Positions 37,756 to 48,836 are shown, counted from the stretch's first letter. The stretch is DNA of 64,000 nt from Hirsutella rhossiliensis (GCF_020360975.1 NW_025408672.1:2108001-2172000); one strand, 5' to 3'. Numbers and translations: made by a program. The notes: a model not told the origin generated them from the sequence alone.

Positions 37756-37977
37756 TGTTACGGCCAGGCACATACGAGCCTTGACGGCTATAAAGATGTA
37801 TTGGCACTATGAACAAAGACTCAAAGCTAAGGAGCAAGAAAGGAAGACTAGACTACACGACCGAGCGGGCCCTTATATAGACACGAGGTCGCGCGTGGGC
37901 ACGTGATGCTGCTTGGGCACGTGACACTGGTGAGGTTCTGCGCTGGCGGCTCTACGCCGGCGCCCAGGGTCGTGACA
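37756..37977 (-). repeat. 5' LTR of young Gypsy
   Basis: 222 bp, identical by eye to the LTR at 31897 and followed by the second TTAAG duplication. Confidence 0.94.
37871..37881 (-). promoter_or_regulatory. TATA-like box in the 5' LTR
   Basis: The complement reads CTATATAAGG, a good TATA box, in the LTR expected to drive gag-pol on the minus strand. Confidence 0.5.
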
Positions 37978-37982
37978 TTAAG

Positions 37983-38894
37983 AAGTAGTAGATCGAGCTA
38001 TCCTTTATCTCTATTTAACGAGATTATATAGTCTATACTTAAGAGGGCAAGGAAGGAAATTAGCTGCTAAAATCTTCCTCTATTTAAGCGATTCGTCCTT
38101 TATAGATAATTTATTAAATAGAAAGAGCTTATAGGGGTATATTATATCCCTTTTTAAAGGAACTATTACTTAGAGAGCTTCGAAGTAAGCTACCGTTATA
38201 ACTTTAAGTACGGAGGCAGAGCTACTAGCTCTTTTAGAAGCGTTAAAGAAAGCGGTTTTCCTTAGCCGGCTACTTATTTCTTTATAACTATAAATTCCGT
38301 CCCTATTAGCTATAGAATATAATAAAGCGTAGACTATATAAATTCTTAGGGAAAACGTTAAGCTATCGACCTAGCTATAGTATATCGATATCTACTAGTA
38401 TTAGTTATGCTAAGAGGTCTAAAAGGGACTTATTTCCGTCCGTTAAGTTCTAACGGTATCGATAAAAGCTAACGGCCTTATAAAGCCCCTACTAAAGTAG
38501 AAGCTATCTATCTTTTTATAGTAAATTAAGCTAGAAGACGTTCGATAGAAGCTATCCTTAAAGGCCCGCCTTAAGAGTCTATAAGAGGAGCTAATAGCCT
38601 ATATAAGTAGGTAACGTCTATAGCCGAGGAAGAAGGAAGAGGTTTTTCCCTTTAAAGGGCCCCCTATTTAATTAGGTTTTTCCCTTCTAAGAAGGCCCCC
38701 TTTCTTATAGGACTTTCCCCTTTTTAGGCCCCTATTCCTTAAGTAGGTCTAAAAGAGCCTAGGGACCTAAAAGGGCCCCTACTTTCCTCGAGTAAAGGGA
38801 GAAGTATAGAGCTAAGAACCTCCTCTATACGCTTACTAGCCTAGCCGTATTAGCTATGCCCTTACTATAAGGGCAGGCTATAGCTAAGGGGGTA
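37983..38894 (+). pseudogene. Copia-type pol relic, 3' part (RNase H), plus strand
   Basis: Continuation of the plus-strand Copia relic after the young Gypsy. It includes the RNase H-like ALLEALK stretch near 38225-38250 and ends with the purine tract AAGGGGG directly before the LTR at 38895. It mirrors 27734-28650. Confidence 0.75.
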
Positions 38895-39361
38895 TATCGC
38901 GAAGCGTGGCCTAATTTCGTAGTTCTCGGAGATATCCCTTAGTAAGAGGGACTAAGGAAGCTAAAAACACCTAGTATAAAAGAAGGAAGAAGGAGCTAAA
39001 AAGAGGTATAGAAAGGAGGGTAGGAGTATAAGGGGAAGCATAAGTAGCGAGAGATAAGACGGATATACCGGCAACGGCTAAAAAGGAGGGGAAAAACTAG
39101 TAAAAGGCTCGGTAGTTAAAAGGATATTAGTAGCTTCTTTAAGTAGGATCTTCTTTATTAATTAAGATGCTAGATAGGTATAAAGAGGGGCGTTAGATAG
39201 AGGAAAGAAAGATAAAAAGGCAATATAATAATTACTCCTCTACCTTAATTGCTGCCCCCGTAAGAATTAAATAGCTTAGCCCTACCTATCCGTCCCTTTA
39301 CTTCTACTTTTACCTTCGTGCATTTTTTATATACTTCTTATATCTCTCTACGCGAAAAAAA
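38895..39361 (+). mobile_element. Copia-type 3' LTR of the plus-strand relic
   Basis: About 467 bp, starting TATCGCGAAGCG after the purine tract and ending in ATATCTCTCTACGCGAA. It is the least RIPed LTR of this family. Confidence 0.78.
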
Positions 39362-40980
39362 TGCCTTTAATAATAAGGCGATATATATAAGCTAGGTATA
39401 TATATACTATAAGTATATTAACGAGCTATTAAGCGCACGCTAGTCTCTAATAATAAGGATAAGCTTACTAAGGACCCTTAGCCTGCCTTAGGCTTATTAT
39501 AAGACTAGCTAGTTATTAGGGTCTTAGCCGGAGGGTGGGCTAAAGTAGTAGATATACTACTAACCCTTCTACTACGTAGAGGCCGAAAAGTATACGTGCG
39601 GGCAAAAGAAGACGGAAATTAACTAAGCGATAGCTTTATTAATTAACCACGTATATTAAAGATACACCTAGGCGCGCTAGCGCACCCGGGCGCCGGGGCG
39701 GTACGTATACTCTATAATACTAGTTAATATTATCTAAGATAAAATTTTCGTTATAATACCCTTAAAGGAGCCCTTATAAGAGCCCTTATAAGAGCCCTTT
39801 TAAGATACTAAATATAAGTTATACTTACTAGCTAAATAGGACGAGATAGCTATATAATAGGATAAGGTAAATATAGCTATTAAGGAAGAAGGATAAGTAT
39901 AGCGAGATCTATATAAGGGCAACCTATTATAGAGACGTAATAGTTATACCGGCGCTAGGGCGCTTAATATATTAATTTCTATATATCGCGATAACCTTAT
40001 TTTATATATACGCTACCGACTTAATAGTCTTAAGTATAGGCGCGGGGAATATACGTATTAAATTATATAGTATCGGCGCTATACCTTAACTAGCTATACT
40101 TCCCTATAAAAAAGTTTACTAGCTAGTTAGGGCCGAAAGTTATATAATAAATATATGCCCTTTTATAGTATTTAAGTAGAAAAATCTACTAATGCTAAAG
40201 ATAACTAGTATTTAATAGTGCCTTAAGGAACGAAGTAACGAAAGGTCCTAATATCCTATAAGAGATAATCTAAAACCGCTAGCGCGATAAAATCCTGCTC
40301 TTTAATTGGTCTATTAACTGCCTGTTGCTTTATTTGTTTAGCTAACGCTAAATCTTGCCTTTGAATTAGTATATTTAAAAACCTTCCATAGTTGGTTTGG
40401 ATTACCGCACGAGCATGCAAGCAATCCCTCCCTCTGCCTGGTTCCAAATACATAGGATCGCATTCGCTACGTCTTGCATTACCCTAAATGTATTGCAATT
40501 AGGCAGATAACGCATCCCGATGTGCAAGGGGGAGTCTTAAGTTACACCAAGTGCGGGCTCCAAGCATAATGCAGCTGCAAGTGCAGCTGACTGCACTTAG
40601 TACTTTTTCACCTCCAGACCTCTCAAAGGCTACGAGTTGCCATGGTCCATGTATGCACGGTCACAAGTTGGCCTGTTCAAGAGACCAACCGTTGGATGCA
40701 CTTATATCAATCACTGTAGGATCCCTGACAACGAAGGGCAGTGGTGTGTTGCCGTTGCGGGTTCGTGAGAGAGGGCCCACGGCGACGCTGCTGTACGCCT
40801 GCCCGGCCAGCAGAGACCCCTTGCCTTTGCAGCGAATGAGTCACTGACCCCGGCTAGGCTGCTGACCCAAAGGAGCAACATGTAACCTTGCCTACTGTTC
40901 CATGAGCATAAGAGCGATATGAATGCCAGTATGCTGCGACAATGTTTTAAACAAGACATATTTTTATCACGGCTACAGCT
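39362..40980. other. Repeat edge and intergenic DNA
   Basis: AT-rich to about 40250, then normal composition. A GC-rich spot stands out at about 39670-39705 (GCGCGCTAGCGCACCCGG), and a short tandem AGCCCTTATAAG occurs about three times near 39770-39805. A 65-codon minus-strand frame at 40256-40453 begins exactly at the composition border, but it shows no known domain and I do not call it a gene. Confidence 0.5.
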
Positions 40981-41540
40981 ATGCCCTCTTCCAAGGATCG
41001 CCTGTATGTTGCACTCTACGCCCGTGGAGGCGAGGGGTGAGTACTTCGCTTCAATGACGTGCTTCAGCTCGTCCAACTAATACATTTATTAGGTATCATT
41101 GGGCCCTTCTTACTGGTCCTAAATCCGACAAGCCTGATGAAACGGGTAGACGATACCACGCCAAACAACACAACATGGTGTGGGAATACAACGAACAGAG
41201 CATCAGAATGGCGCCGACTAATATGATATTGGTCCGAGTCCTTGTTGCGAAAGTCAAAGACAAAAATAAACTAAAAACTATCCTAAGAGGTATCCCAGTG
41301 AGGCCAGAGCAGCCAGGATGGACCTGCAAGTCTTGGGTAAAGGAAGCATTCGAGGCGCTGCAGGATGGACAGGCAATCAGTCGCTCACTTAACTGGGATA
41401 CAATATCTGAAACTGCTCTGTGGTATGTTGAACGCAAAGCGTCTGAACATCGCTTTGATGGCCAAGCAGAGCCAGGCTGGTTTGATGAGACTCAAGTAGC
41501 AACATGGAGCACCTTGGACGGAAGTGAAGTGGTTGCCTGA
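40981..41540 (+). CDS. DUF6914-like protein of unknown function, two exons
   Basis: Small protein of about 167 aa. Exon 1 is 40981-41036 and exon 2 is 41093-41540. The 56-bp intron has a GTGAGT donor, a CTAAT branch region and a TAG acceptor. The splice joins YVALYARGGEG to YHWALLTGPKSDK in frame, which recovers the N-terminus typical of a fungal family of unknown function (DUF6914-type, recalled rather than searched). The C-terminal half has the conserved CKSWVKEAFEAL segment. No signal peptide, membrane segment or catalytic motif is seen. It sits in a small un-RIPed island with a kinase-like gene, between transposon tracts. The role is unknown. Confidence 0.78.
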
Positions 41541-42149
41541 GGACGTATTATTGTAGTGGTGGACTTGCTAATCCAGGACAGGTCTCAATGTTCTGAAGGT
41601 CGATTAATTGGCTAATATGTCTTCAACAGTTGGCAGAGCAGTATTTAGATCGGTAATTTCAACACATCGGCATCTGGAGAAGACATCTTTATCACCATAG
41701 ATCGGCCCTTACCTTATTTCTTTAGAGCTAGGATTGTAGTACTAATTGACTGATGGATCATGCATTTCTTTATTCGCCTTTAATCCTGTTACAGAACGAC
41801 ATGAGCAGTGGGCATTGATCTTAAGTGGAACAAAGCTCTTCATTCTTCTATCTAGAGAGGGAGTATAAATGAGCTTATATAGCTAGAAGAACAGTGAAAA
41901 TGAATGAAAAACCCAGCTGTGAAGGCATAGGCAAAGGAAGGGTAATCGCCTGCACTAGCCTAGGTTGACTGGAGCTGAATATGCCTTTATAAGGGCAGCG
42001 GAAAGAGGAAGCTATTAGTTGACATATGCTGACATGTGCCAAAGAGAGTGTATGTGGGTTTTGGCATGTATGGCATGTCAGTGCAGTAGTGCAACAAATC
42101 CGTAACTATTTTATTCTTATTCTCCATTTCGCAAAATTTAAGAAGAATT
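41541..42149. other. Intergenic region
   Basis: Normal-composition DNA between the 3' ends of two convergent genes. A TATA-like stretch and short inverted segments are present, but no gene or RNA is recognised. Confidence 0.5.
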
Positions 42150-42977
42150 CTAATAATCACCGAAATATTTCCTTCTAATCATTTCCATCTCTAAGGCTTC
42201 TGGCATAGAGGGAAGAAATTTATCAACTTCTTTCTGCCAAAATTGATTCTGAGGATTAACATTCTGAGCGGAAGTATATTCCCAATATGGCGGCATCCAT
42301 CCTGCGGTTTCCCAATCAACAATACCAACGATTTCATCACCACGAGCAATGATGTTTGAGCTACTCAAGTCGCCGTGGGTAAAGGTCGGAATAGGCCAGG
42401 GTCGGTTGTAGAAAGCAATGAGTTTATGCAAATCTGGTGGCAGTGTTTCACTGTGACTTTGTCCCCCAAGCCCATCACAGAGTTCCATATGGAACTCATG
42501 AATTGATGAAAATGGTCCCCAGAAAGATCTTTTTGGGAGCCGCTGGTCGTAGATAGGCCCACCACTTATATTCGCCACCCCAACGTTGCTAGGAGGCGGT
42601 AAACTGCGTAGTTGTTGGATCATCAATCTGAGGCTTTGAATAATTTTATCTTTAGATTCCTGTGGGCGGTGAACCCATCCATGCCAGAGAGTTTGTCCCT
42701 GAATGCCCTCCATCACGATGTATCCACGGCCTTTATGTTTAAAAGCGCAGTATACCTTTGGAATCGGAATCGTGGTATTCTGTGAGATGAAACGCATCGT
42801 CTCTGCCTCGGCAAGGGTCGTAAAGGGTGTGGATTTGATACATAGTCGAGAGGATACAAAAATAACTGGCCCTGAATGTTTCAACCAGCGGTAGATGTAC
42901 TTATACGTTAATAATTTGTAGATCGCGATGACGAACCACCGGATAAGTATACCATCGTGAATCGGCTTAGGCTGCAT
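42150..42977 (-). CDS. APH-fold phosphotransferase (aminoglycoside phosphotransferase-like family)
   Basis: Intact single-exon protein of 275 aa. It has a protein-kinase-like fold predicted from the motifs FTHGDLSSSNII (catalytic Asp and Asn) at about residue 200 and IVGIVDWETAGW (metal-binding Asp) at about 216. An upstream segment (TIPIPKVYCAFKHKGRGYIVMEGIQG) matches the nucleotide-binding lobe and hinge of the APH family. The lobe lacks an obvious N-terminal glycine loop, as is common in fungal members. In fungi such proteins are mostly uncharacterised small-molecule or choline-type kinases; antibiotic resistance is not implied. It converges with the DUF6914-like gene. Its 5' side is only about 320 bp from a Mutator-like element, which could affect its promoter. 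Confidence 0.88.
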   Translation of the reverse strand: MQPKPIHDGILIRWFVIAIYKLLTYKYIYRWLKHSGPVIFVSSRLCIKSTPFTTLAEAETMRFISQNTTIPIPKVYCAFKHKGRGYIVMEGIQGQTLWHGWVHRPQESKDKIIQSLRLMIQQLRSLPPPSNVGVANISGGPIYDQRLPKRSFWGPFSSIHEFHMELCDGLGGQSHSETLPPDLHKLIAFYNRPWPIPTFTHGDLSSSNIIARGDEIVGIVDWETAGWMPPYWEYTSAQNVNPQNQFWQKEVDKFLPSMPEALEMEMIRRKYFGDY

Positions 42978-43300
42978 GGTAGAGGAGCAGATGGTGAAAA
43001 CTGGACGCTAACAAAGAGTAAGGAGTAAAGACAGTGCAAGAACGATGCGAACGACCGAAACCCTCGGGATGACGATCGTAGCTGAACACGCAGTAAAGGA
43101 GCAAAGAGAAAGCGCCGTGCAAGAAAGCCGCAGCGCTTAGGGGGTCTGTCGGGTCGAACAAGCCCGACGTTGTGTTTGAGGGAGGTCGAGGAAGGGGGAG
43201 GGATGGGTGTTGTTGAGCAGTGGGAGGTTATAAGCGGGGCGGATTACCTACAATGGTTAAAAGAGGCAGGCGGTGGAAGACGGCAGCTAATTATAACAAA
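42978..43300. other. Promoter side of the phosphotransferase gene
   Basis: Normal-composition sequence upstream of the minus-strand gene. It ends at the TATAACAAA target duplication of the Mutator-like element. No further gene is seen. Confidence 0.5.
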
Positions 43301-43301
43301 G

Positions 43302-43387
43302 AGTATTACTATCTGCCTAAGACTAAATCTCTATTCGGCTACGAGGGCCCGTGCGGGCCCTGCCTCCCCGCACCTATACCTAAATTT
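43302..43387 (+). repeat. Left TIR of the MULE
   Basis: Contains GAGGGCCCGTGCGGGCCC and CCCCGCACCTATACC, both mirrored at the right end. Confidence 0.85.
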
Positions 43388-43629
43388 TCCCCGCCTATAC
43401 GCTTATACGTAACTTACCTGCTAACGTATAGCAGCGATAAAATAATTATAGATTAATTTTTCCCTTAATGCCTCTTGCCCCTATCGTTAACGCCTCTTAC
43501 CCCTCTCGTTAACGCCTCTTACCCCTATTATTAACGCCTCTTACCCCTATTACTAATAGATCTTTATCTTCTTCTTAACGAGCTAGACGAGCTAGACGAG
43601 CCTAATAAGCTAGATAAGTCTATTAAGAA

Positions 43630-45340
43630 GCTAATTCCTCCCCTACCGCCCTTACTAGCCTTTAACTTCTTTAACGAGCTCTATGCCTTCCTCTAAGACT
43701 TCTACTATAATAACGGCGCTGCCCTCGTTAAGCGGGCTAGCTAAGGCAGGCGTATAGTTAACGGCGAAGCTTAAAATACGACTTATTACTTAATTTACGA
43801 TCGTAGGCACCGTTAGGCCTCCTAAAGCGTTAGGCTTTATAAGGCTTCTACCTAAAAGACCGACTATAACTTTAAGATTACGGCGTTAGTAAAGGAAAGC
43901 TCTAACTAAAAGTAGACTTTCTGGTCTAACAGCCGTTATAATTATAGGCATTTAATTAACCTATCGGCTTATAATATTTATCGCCGCTAGACCTTAACGC
44001 AATAAGAGCTCGAGATAAGCCTCTCTAAGCACCGTGCCCTCCTAGCTTACGAGATAGCTTCGATTATTAGAGACTCTACTAACGAGAGCTTCTTCCGGCA
44101 ACGAGATATATATAACGACCGCTAGAAGATCTATACCGTGGCCCTTAATAGTAAGACTATAACCTAGACTTTTATTAACTACCTTAGCGCGGCGGCCTTA
44201 AGTATATAGTAAAGTTTAGCGATAATAATAATAATAATTAAAAGGTTAAGGCTATCTTTTAGATATACCCTTAGTACGAGACGATCTAGAAGAGGTTTCT
44301 AGAAGTCTTAGGACTAAATAATATATATAAAATAAACCGCTTTAAGATATATCTCGTTTAGGCTACTAGAGTTACTAATTTAAGGTCTATAGCTAACTTC
44401 GCCTTTAGCCTTATTAATATAGAAAAAGAAGATAGCTTTTAGTAGCTCGCTTAGTAGCTTAATAATCTTTAGAGGTAGGTTAGGGCGCCCTAGCCTACTA
44501 TAATTATTATAGATAAAGAAAAGGCCCTTAAAAACGCACTCTTATATGTTTTCCCTACTTTATAGTAGTAACTTTACGTCTATTACGTTAACGCTAACGT
44601 TAACGCGAGAATTAAGTCGCGTTAGAAGGAGCCTAGCGGCGTTAATAACGATAATACTAATAGCGCTACTAACGGCGCTGCTAACGGCGATAACGATCCT
44701 ACTAATAACCCTACCGATATCTTACTCGGCTAAGTCGCTACGTAAGAAGAAGCTAAAGGCGAGGTCTTAAGCGTATAACCTAAAGACTATAGCCGCAAGG
44801 GTATATTTACTACATAGAAGGCCGTTATCTATACCCTAACCGAGGCAAGCTTTTAGTTAGCTTAGTAGGCACTAAATTAAATATATAGATAATACTAAGG
44901 CTATATTATAAGATATATTTCTAAGGAATATATACCGTAGTATAAGTAGCAGGCTTATTACTATACTAGCCGCTATTATAACTTCGGCTAGAGAGTTAAT
45001 AGCTTAGTCGAGACTATATATAAAGATATAAAGTCGTATTTACTTATAGGCACTAGCGATCTCTTTTACCTATATAATACGTTAGTATAAATAATCGAGA
45101 ATAAAGAACGCTCTTACCTTTAAGAGGCTGCCCGCTAAAAGGCGCGGTAGCGGCTTCTTTATCTTAGCTAAAAATAGCTAGGTAAGCTAAATATTAAACT
45201 TACTTACTAAGCGGTTAACCTCCTTATTAAGTAATACCGGCTTACCTTAGCCGTGATACCCTTAGAGCTAGGGTAAGGGCGAAGGTAAGGGTAAGAGCGG
45301 GAGCTATAGCCGCTGCCTCTTTATACGGGGCGATTTATAT
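43630..45340 (+). pseudogene. MULE transposase with FAR1-like DNA-binding domain, RIPed
   Basis: Former transposase of the Hop/MULE type on the + strand. The frame starts around NFFNELYAFL (near 43650). It then shows a FAR1/WRKY-GCM1-like zinc region (DYNFKITALVKESS, later RYNYRHL, where Tyr replaces expected Cys or His) and the helix-rich stretch ALLAYEIASIIRDST near 44040. The DDE catalytic core follows, with FAFSLIN near 44400 and IIIDKEKALKNA near 44500. Stops at former Gln and Trp codons interrupt it throughout, so it is inactive. Confidence 0.75.
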
Positions 45341-45909
45341 AGTAATAAGGGCTACCTTATACCTATATAATCTTCTAACGCCTCTAAGCCGAGATCCCGC
45401 TTACGAAGTATAATATTTACCCTCGGTAGTAGCTTAAGAAGCCCTTAGTAGAGACCCCCCCCCTTTAGTATATAAATTAAGCTAATCCTTACTCCTAGGA
45501 CCTCGACGAGCTACTCCTTCGAATCTAGGACCCTAATATTATTAAAAGCCTCCGTAGCTAGCCTCGCGCAGCTAAGAACACTAGCCTGCCCGTGCCTCGA
45601 GACTTAGAGCCATACCGAGACCGACCTAACGATGCCCTCGAGCCGGCATTATAGCTAAGTAGAGGAAGAGGCACGTAGAGGCAGCTACCGCGGTCGAGTC
45701 AGGGCAGCACCCGCCGTCTCAACGCTAGCTTAAGCCGCACGCGCATATAAGCCGAGATCGACGAACTATAAGGAGGAGGCAGTCAGAGCTCTAGCCGGCC
45801 GTTACAAGGAAGATCGCGTACGCGCGCAAATACATAGGCAAGGGGATCTTAAGGGAGACAAGGCAGGGGGGGAGGGCTACGCCGGCCTTATCGGTAGAGG
45901 AGGTCATCC

Positions 45910-45952
45910 TAGCTACGCAGCCCACGCAGCCCACGCAGCCCACGCAGCCTAG
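45910..45952. repeat. Short tandem repeat ACGCAGCCC
   Basis: Four near-identical 9-bp units in the GC-rich 3' part of the MULE. Confidence 0.85.
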
Positions 45953-46098
45953 GCCGGACTATTAGCCGGGCCGTAATATACGTATATCTCGCGACTATCG
46001 TAAAGATACGTTATTTAAACGAATTAAGCTATATACGCGTTGCACGATTAAAGAGAATGCGTAGGGAATTGCTCTATAGTATGCTAGGCGCGAGTAGC

Positions 46099-46192
46099 TA
46101 ATTTAGGTGTGCAGGTATAGGTGCGGGGAGGTAGGGCCTACACGGGCCCTCTTAGCCGAATAGAGATTTAGTCTTAGGTAAATAGTAATACT
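46099..46192 (-). repeat. Right TIR of the MULE
   Basis: Inverted counterpart of the left TIR, with a few C/T changes and an extra GTGCAGG-type segment near its inner edge. Confidence 0.83.
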
Positions 46193-46201
46193 TATAATAA
46201 A

Positions 46202-46732
46202 AGTCTAGGTTTACCGTAAATATACGTCTATTTTTAGACGGGGCTTCTCTTTCTAGAGGATAGGCTGCCTTTTTTATAGGATATCTTTTTAAAGCGCCGG
46301 CTATAGACTTTACTAGTCTAGGTAGGAGTACCGAGCAGGTAAATATTAGCCCTGCCTAGGGAAAGTAGCCTATAAGGGATAAGTTTATTTTTGCTTTATA
46401 TCTTAAACTATATATCCTTATCGCTAATACTACGGCAAAATCTAGCGGGGGCACCTAAAATACTAATATAGCACCTTTATTAAAATAGGTAAGAGGCCTC
46501 CTCTATCGAGCTCTATTAGCTCCTTTATAATTTCCGATAGCTGGTTTTAAGGTTATTCCTACGACGAAGTTACTTAAGGAAGAATAATTCGACGAGTTTA
46601 AAGTAAGTAACTTCTATCCTATTAATATTAAAGATATCTTTACCTCTAATAAGTACTAAGTCCTTAGGAAACTAGGGTTTAGGATAACCTTAATAGTTTA
46701 GCTAGCTTAGAACCTTTAGTATAGTTTTTTTT
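46202..46732. other. AT-rich DNA, unclassified
   Basis: RIP-like composition between the MULE and a LINE. No domain is recognised. Confidence 0.5.
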
Positions 46733-47690
46733 TATATTATTACTTATATATAGCCTCTAGGGCTATAGCGAGGCTAGTAGGGGCCTAGGCCCCTATTAGT
46801 AGTCCTAGCTAGCTATAGAGCCCGGGGGCTTATAACTAATTAAGGAAAGGGTAGCTATAAAAGTAATAATAAAGGAAAGGTTAGTTTAGTTCCTCCTACG
46901 CGGTGATTTTCCCCCCTAAGGGCCCTAGGGCCCCTAGGTTACCCCTTTTCGAGGTACTTAGCTATCCCTATCTTTATTTTAGCTAAGAAGGTTAAAAGGG
47001 CTTCCCTTCCTTCCTTAGAGCTATAGAGAATAGGTAGGCTAAGGGCCCCCTTCTATCTCTTAAAGGTCTAGTAAAGGACTTCTCTTTCCCTCTTATAGTT
47101 CGGGCACCTTAGGATAATGTGCCTAGCTATATACCTTCCTTAGCTATAGTAGTAGTCGTCTCGGTCTACCTTATTAGTCCTTTTTAAGAAGGAAAATAGG
47201 AAGCCGGCCTTAAAGAGGAGCTAGTAAAAGGCTAAGAGGGTCGGCCTAGGCCTCCCTATAAGGTCCTTTTCTAGGCTAAGGGCTAGGCAAGGGGTCTTTT
47301 AAATAGATATATAGTACTTACCTAGGCCCTTAGCCCTAGGGCCTTTAGCCGCCTCGGTAGCCTAGAGTCCCTTTTAATAGCCCTTAGTAGCTTAGCGGAC
47401 CTTTTTTTATAAGTAGCTAATAAAGACTAAGGGGGTCCCTTAGGTAGGGGCCCTTAAGCTTTTTTTTAGCTAGCTAGTCGGCTAGCTTATTACTAAAGAT
47501 CCTTAGGTAGCTAGGGCATTAGTATAGCTATATATTATAAAAGGCTTTTAAGCTAGATAGGAGGCTTTTAATATATATAGCTAGGTCCGATAAACTTATA
47601 ACCTTTTTTATAGCGGCTAGCTATCTATAAAGATATAAGTATTTTAACGGGTAAGATCGTACCCCTATAGATATTAGCCCGTTAAAGGGA
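46733..47690 (-). mobile_element. 5'-truncated LINE (Tad1-like), second copy
   Basis: Inverted copy of the element at 25830-26726 and longer at its 5' side. It begins on the left with a T-run at 46727-46735 (poly-A tail of the minus strand). It is less RIPed than the other copy: GGCCGGCC-type GC stretches remain. Confidence 0.7.
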
Positions 47691-47699
47691 TAAGACCCT

Positions 47700-48020
47700 T
47701 AGTACTCCCCTTCTAACTTACTTCTAAGTATACTTAAAGGCGTTATAAAGACCTCGATTATTTAATTAGGTATCTCCCTTAATTATAGTTAATTTAAATT
47801 TTTGTTTTTCCCCTTTAAAGTAGATGCCGCTAGTTACGCGACTCTAGTAGAGATAAAGAGGTATAGAGTAAAGAAATCTCTAAGACTTATATTTATAACC
47901 TAAGGCCCTTAAAGCTATATATAGGACTAATAATTAGATAATTACGTAGTTAATTACTCTACTAATCCTTAGCTATATACTATACGTGCTTTAGGTATAT
48001 ACCCTTATCCTCGTTAAAAC
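47700..48020 (+). repeat. Dispersed repeat D, copy 2
   Basis: Direct counterpart of 26870-27180. The family is not recognised. Confidence 0.6.
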
Positions 48021-48129
48021 TAGTCTTTAGGGCGTAAACTTATTATTCTATTTTATTTATATAGCGACGAGTAGCTTTATAAAGCCGAGAATACCTAGAG
48101 GACGACGGTACTATTTAGAAAAATTAAAA

Positions 48130-48836
48130 TCTAGGGATTTAATAATTAAAGCAGTAACTACCTTAATAGCTAGAGTTAGGGACCTAATAAGGCGATAGAC
48201 TTACCGGGAAATAAATAATTAGATAATACCTTTGCTAGTAGTAAAGGAAAAGCAATAAGCTAATACTAAAAAACCCCGAGCTCTTATTATCGGCCCTACG
48301 ACCCCTAATACTAGCGACTTAGTTAAGAAACTACGATCCTTATATAATACTTTAAAAGATATAAATAACAACGATAGCGTAATCTAAACCGTTCTAGAAC
48401 CCTACTAAGACCTCTTACTTATATATATACTAATAATACTAATATAGGTACTAACGAGGGACACCTTAATAACCTTAACCTTAGCTCTCCTTTACGTAGT
48501 AGCTTATAGAGAACGCTTACCTCCCGCTAATAGATAAGAAAGTAAGTAATAAGATAGTTATAATAAGATATCCTCTAACTCTAAAAACTCTAACTTTAAA
48601 TTTCGTAACCTTATAATCTACGGGCATATTATATCTAGAAACGCTAGCCGTTAAGAGGGATTATCTAATCCTACTACTAGCGATATAAAGAAAACTAAGG
48701 TAGATATTAATAAGATTACTAATAGACTTAGAGATATACTTACTAGAAGCTAAGATAACCTTATAGGAAGACTCTACTAACTACGACTCTTACCTATTAG
48801 TAAATTTAATAGTAAAAACGTAATTAAATTCCTTAA
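48130..48836 (+). pseudogene. Degenerate ORF of unknown family
   Basis: The + strand reads as a mostly open frame with occasional stops of the RIP type: AVTTLIARVRDLI, KPRALIIGPTTPNTSDLVKK, SLYNTLKDINNNDSV, ITNRLRDILTRS. It ends abruptly at a solo LTR. It looks like a coding relic of a transposable element. I do not recognise it. Confidence 0.4.

Larger units (their letters stand above)
31897..37977 (-). mobile_element. Young Gypsy chromovirus with identical LTRs (6081 bp)
   Basis: Un-RIPed retrotransposon on the minus strand. Its LTRs (31897-32118 and 37756-37977, 222 bp each, TGTTACGG...GTCGTGACA) look identical by eye. A perfect 5-bp duplication TTAAG lies at 31892-31896 and 37978-37982. 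A G-rich polypurine tract (complement of 32119-32131) next to the left LTR fixes the orientation. The host site without the insert is present inverted near 28650 (CTACTTCTTAATGCC). Gag, protease, reverse transcriptase, RNase H, integrase and chromodomain are present but split over several frames. GC content is normal, in sharp contrast to both flanks. Confidence 0.95.
43301..46192 (+). mobile_element. Mutator-like DNA transposon (MULE) with long TIRs
   Basis: About 2.9 kb. Left TIR about 43302-43387 and right TIR about 46099-46192 are inverted copies over roughly 70-90 bp (for example CTAAGACTAAATCTCTATTC on the left and its complement on the right). The flanks carry TATAACAAA (43292-43300) and TATAATAAA (46193-46201), a 9-bp duplication with one C/T difference; 9-10 bp is typical for MULEs. 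The inside encodes a RIPed transposase. The TIRs and a segment at 45560-45960 stayed GC-rich. Confidence 0.87.

Noticed and set aside
39770..39805. Possible CRISPR-like array
   Set aside because: Only about three short contiguous units with no spacers, in a eukaryotic genome. It is a simple tandem repeat.
42150..42977. Antibiotic resistance gene
   Set aside because: The APH fold is shared by many fungal proteins unrelated to drug resistance; nothing here specifies an aminoglycoside substrate.
44546..44770. 74-codon hydrophobic frame in the MULE
   Set aside because: Different frame from the readable transposase; the Thr/Leu/Ile-rich composition comes from repeated GTTAACG-like DNA.
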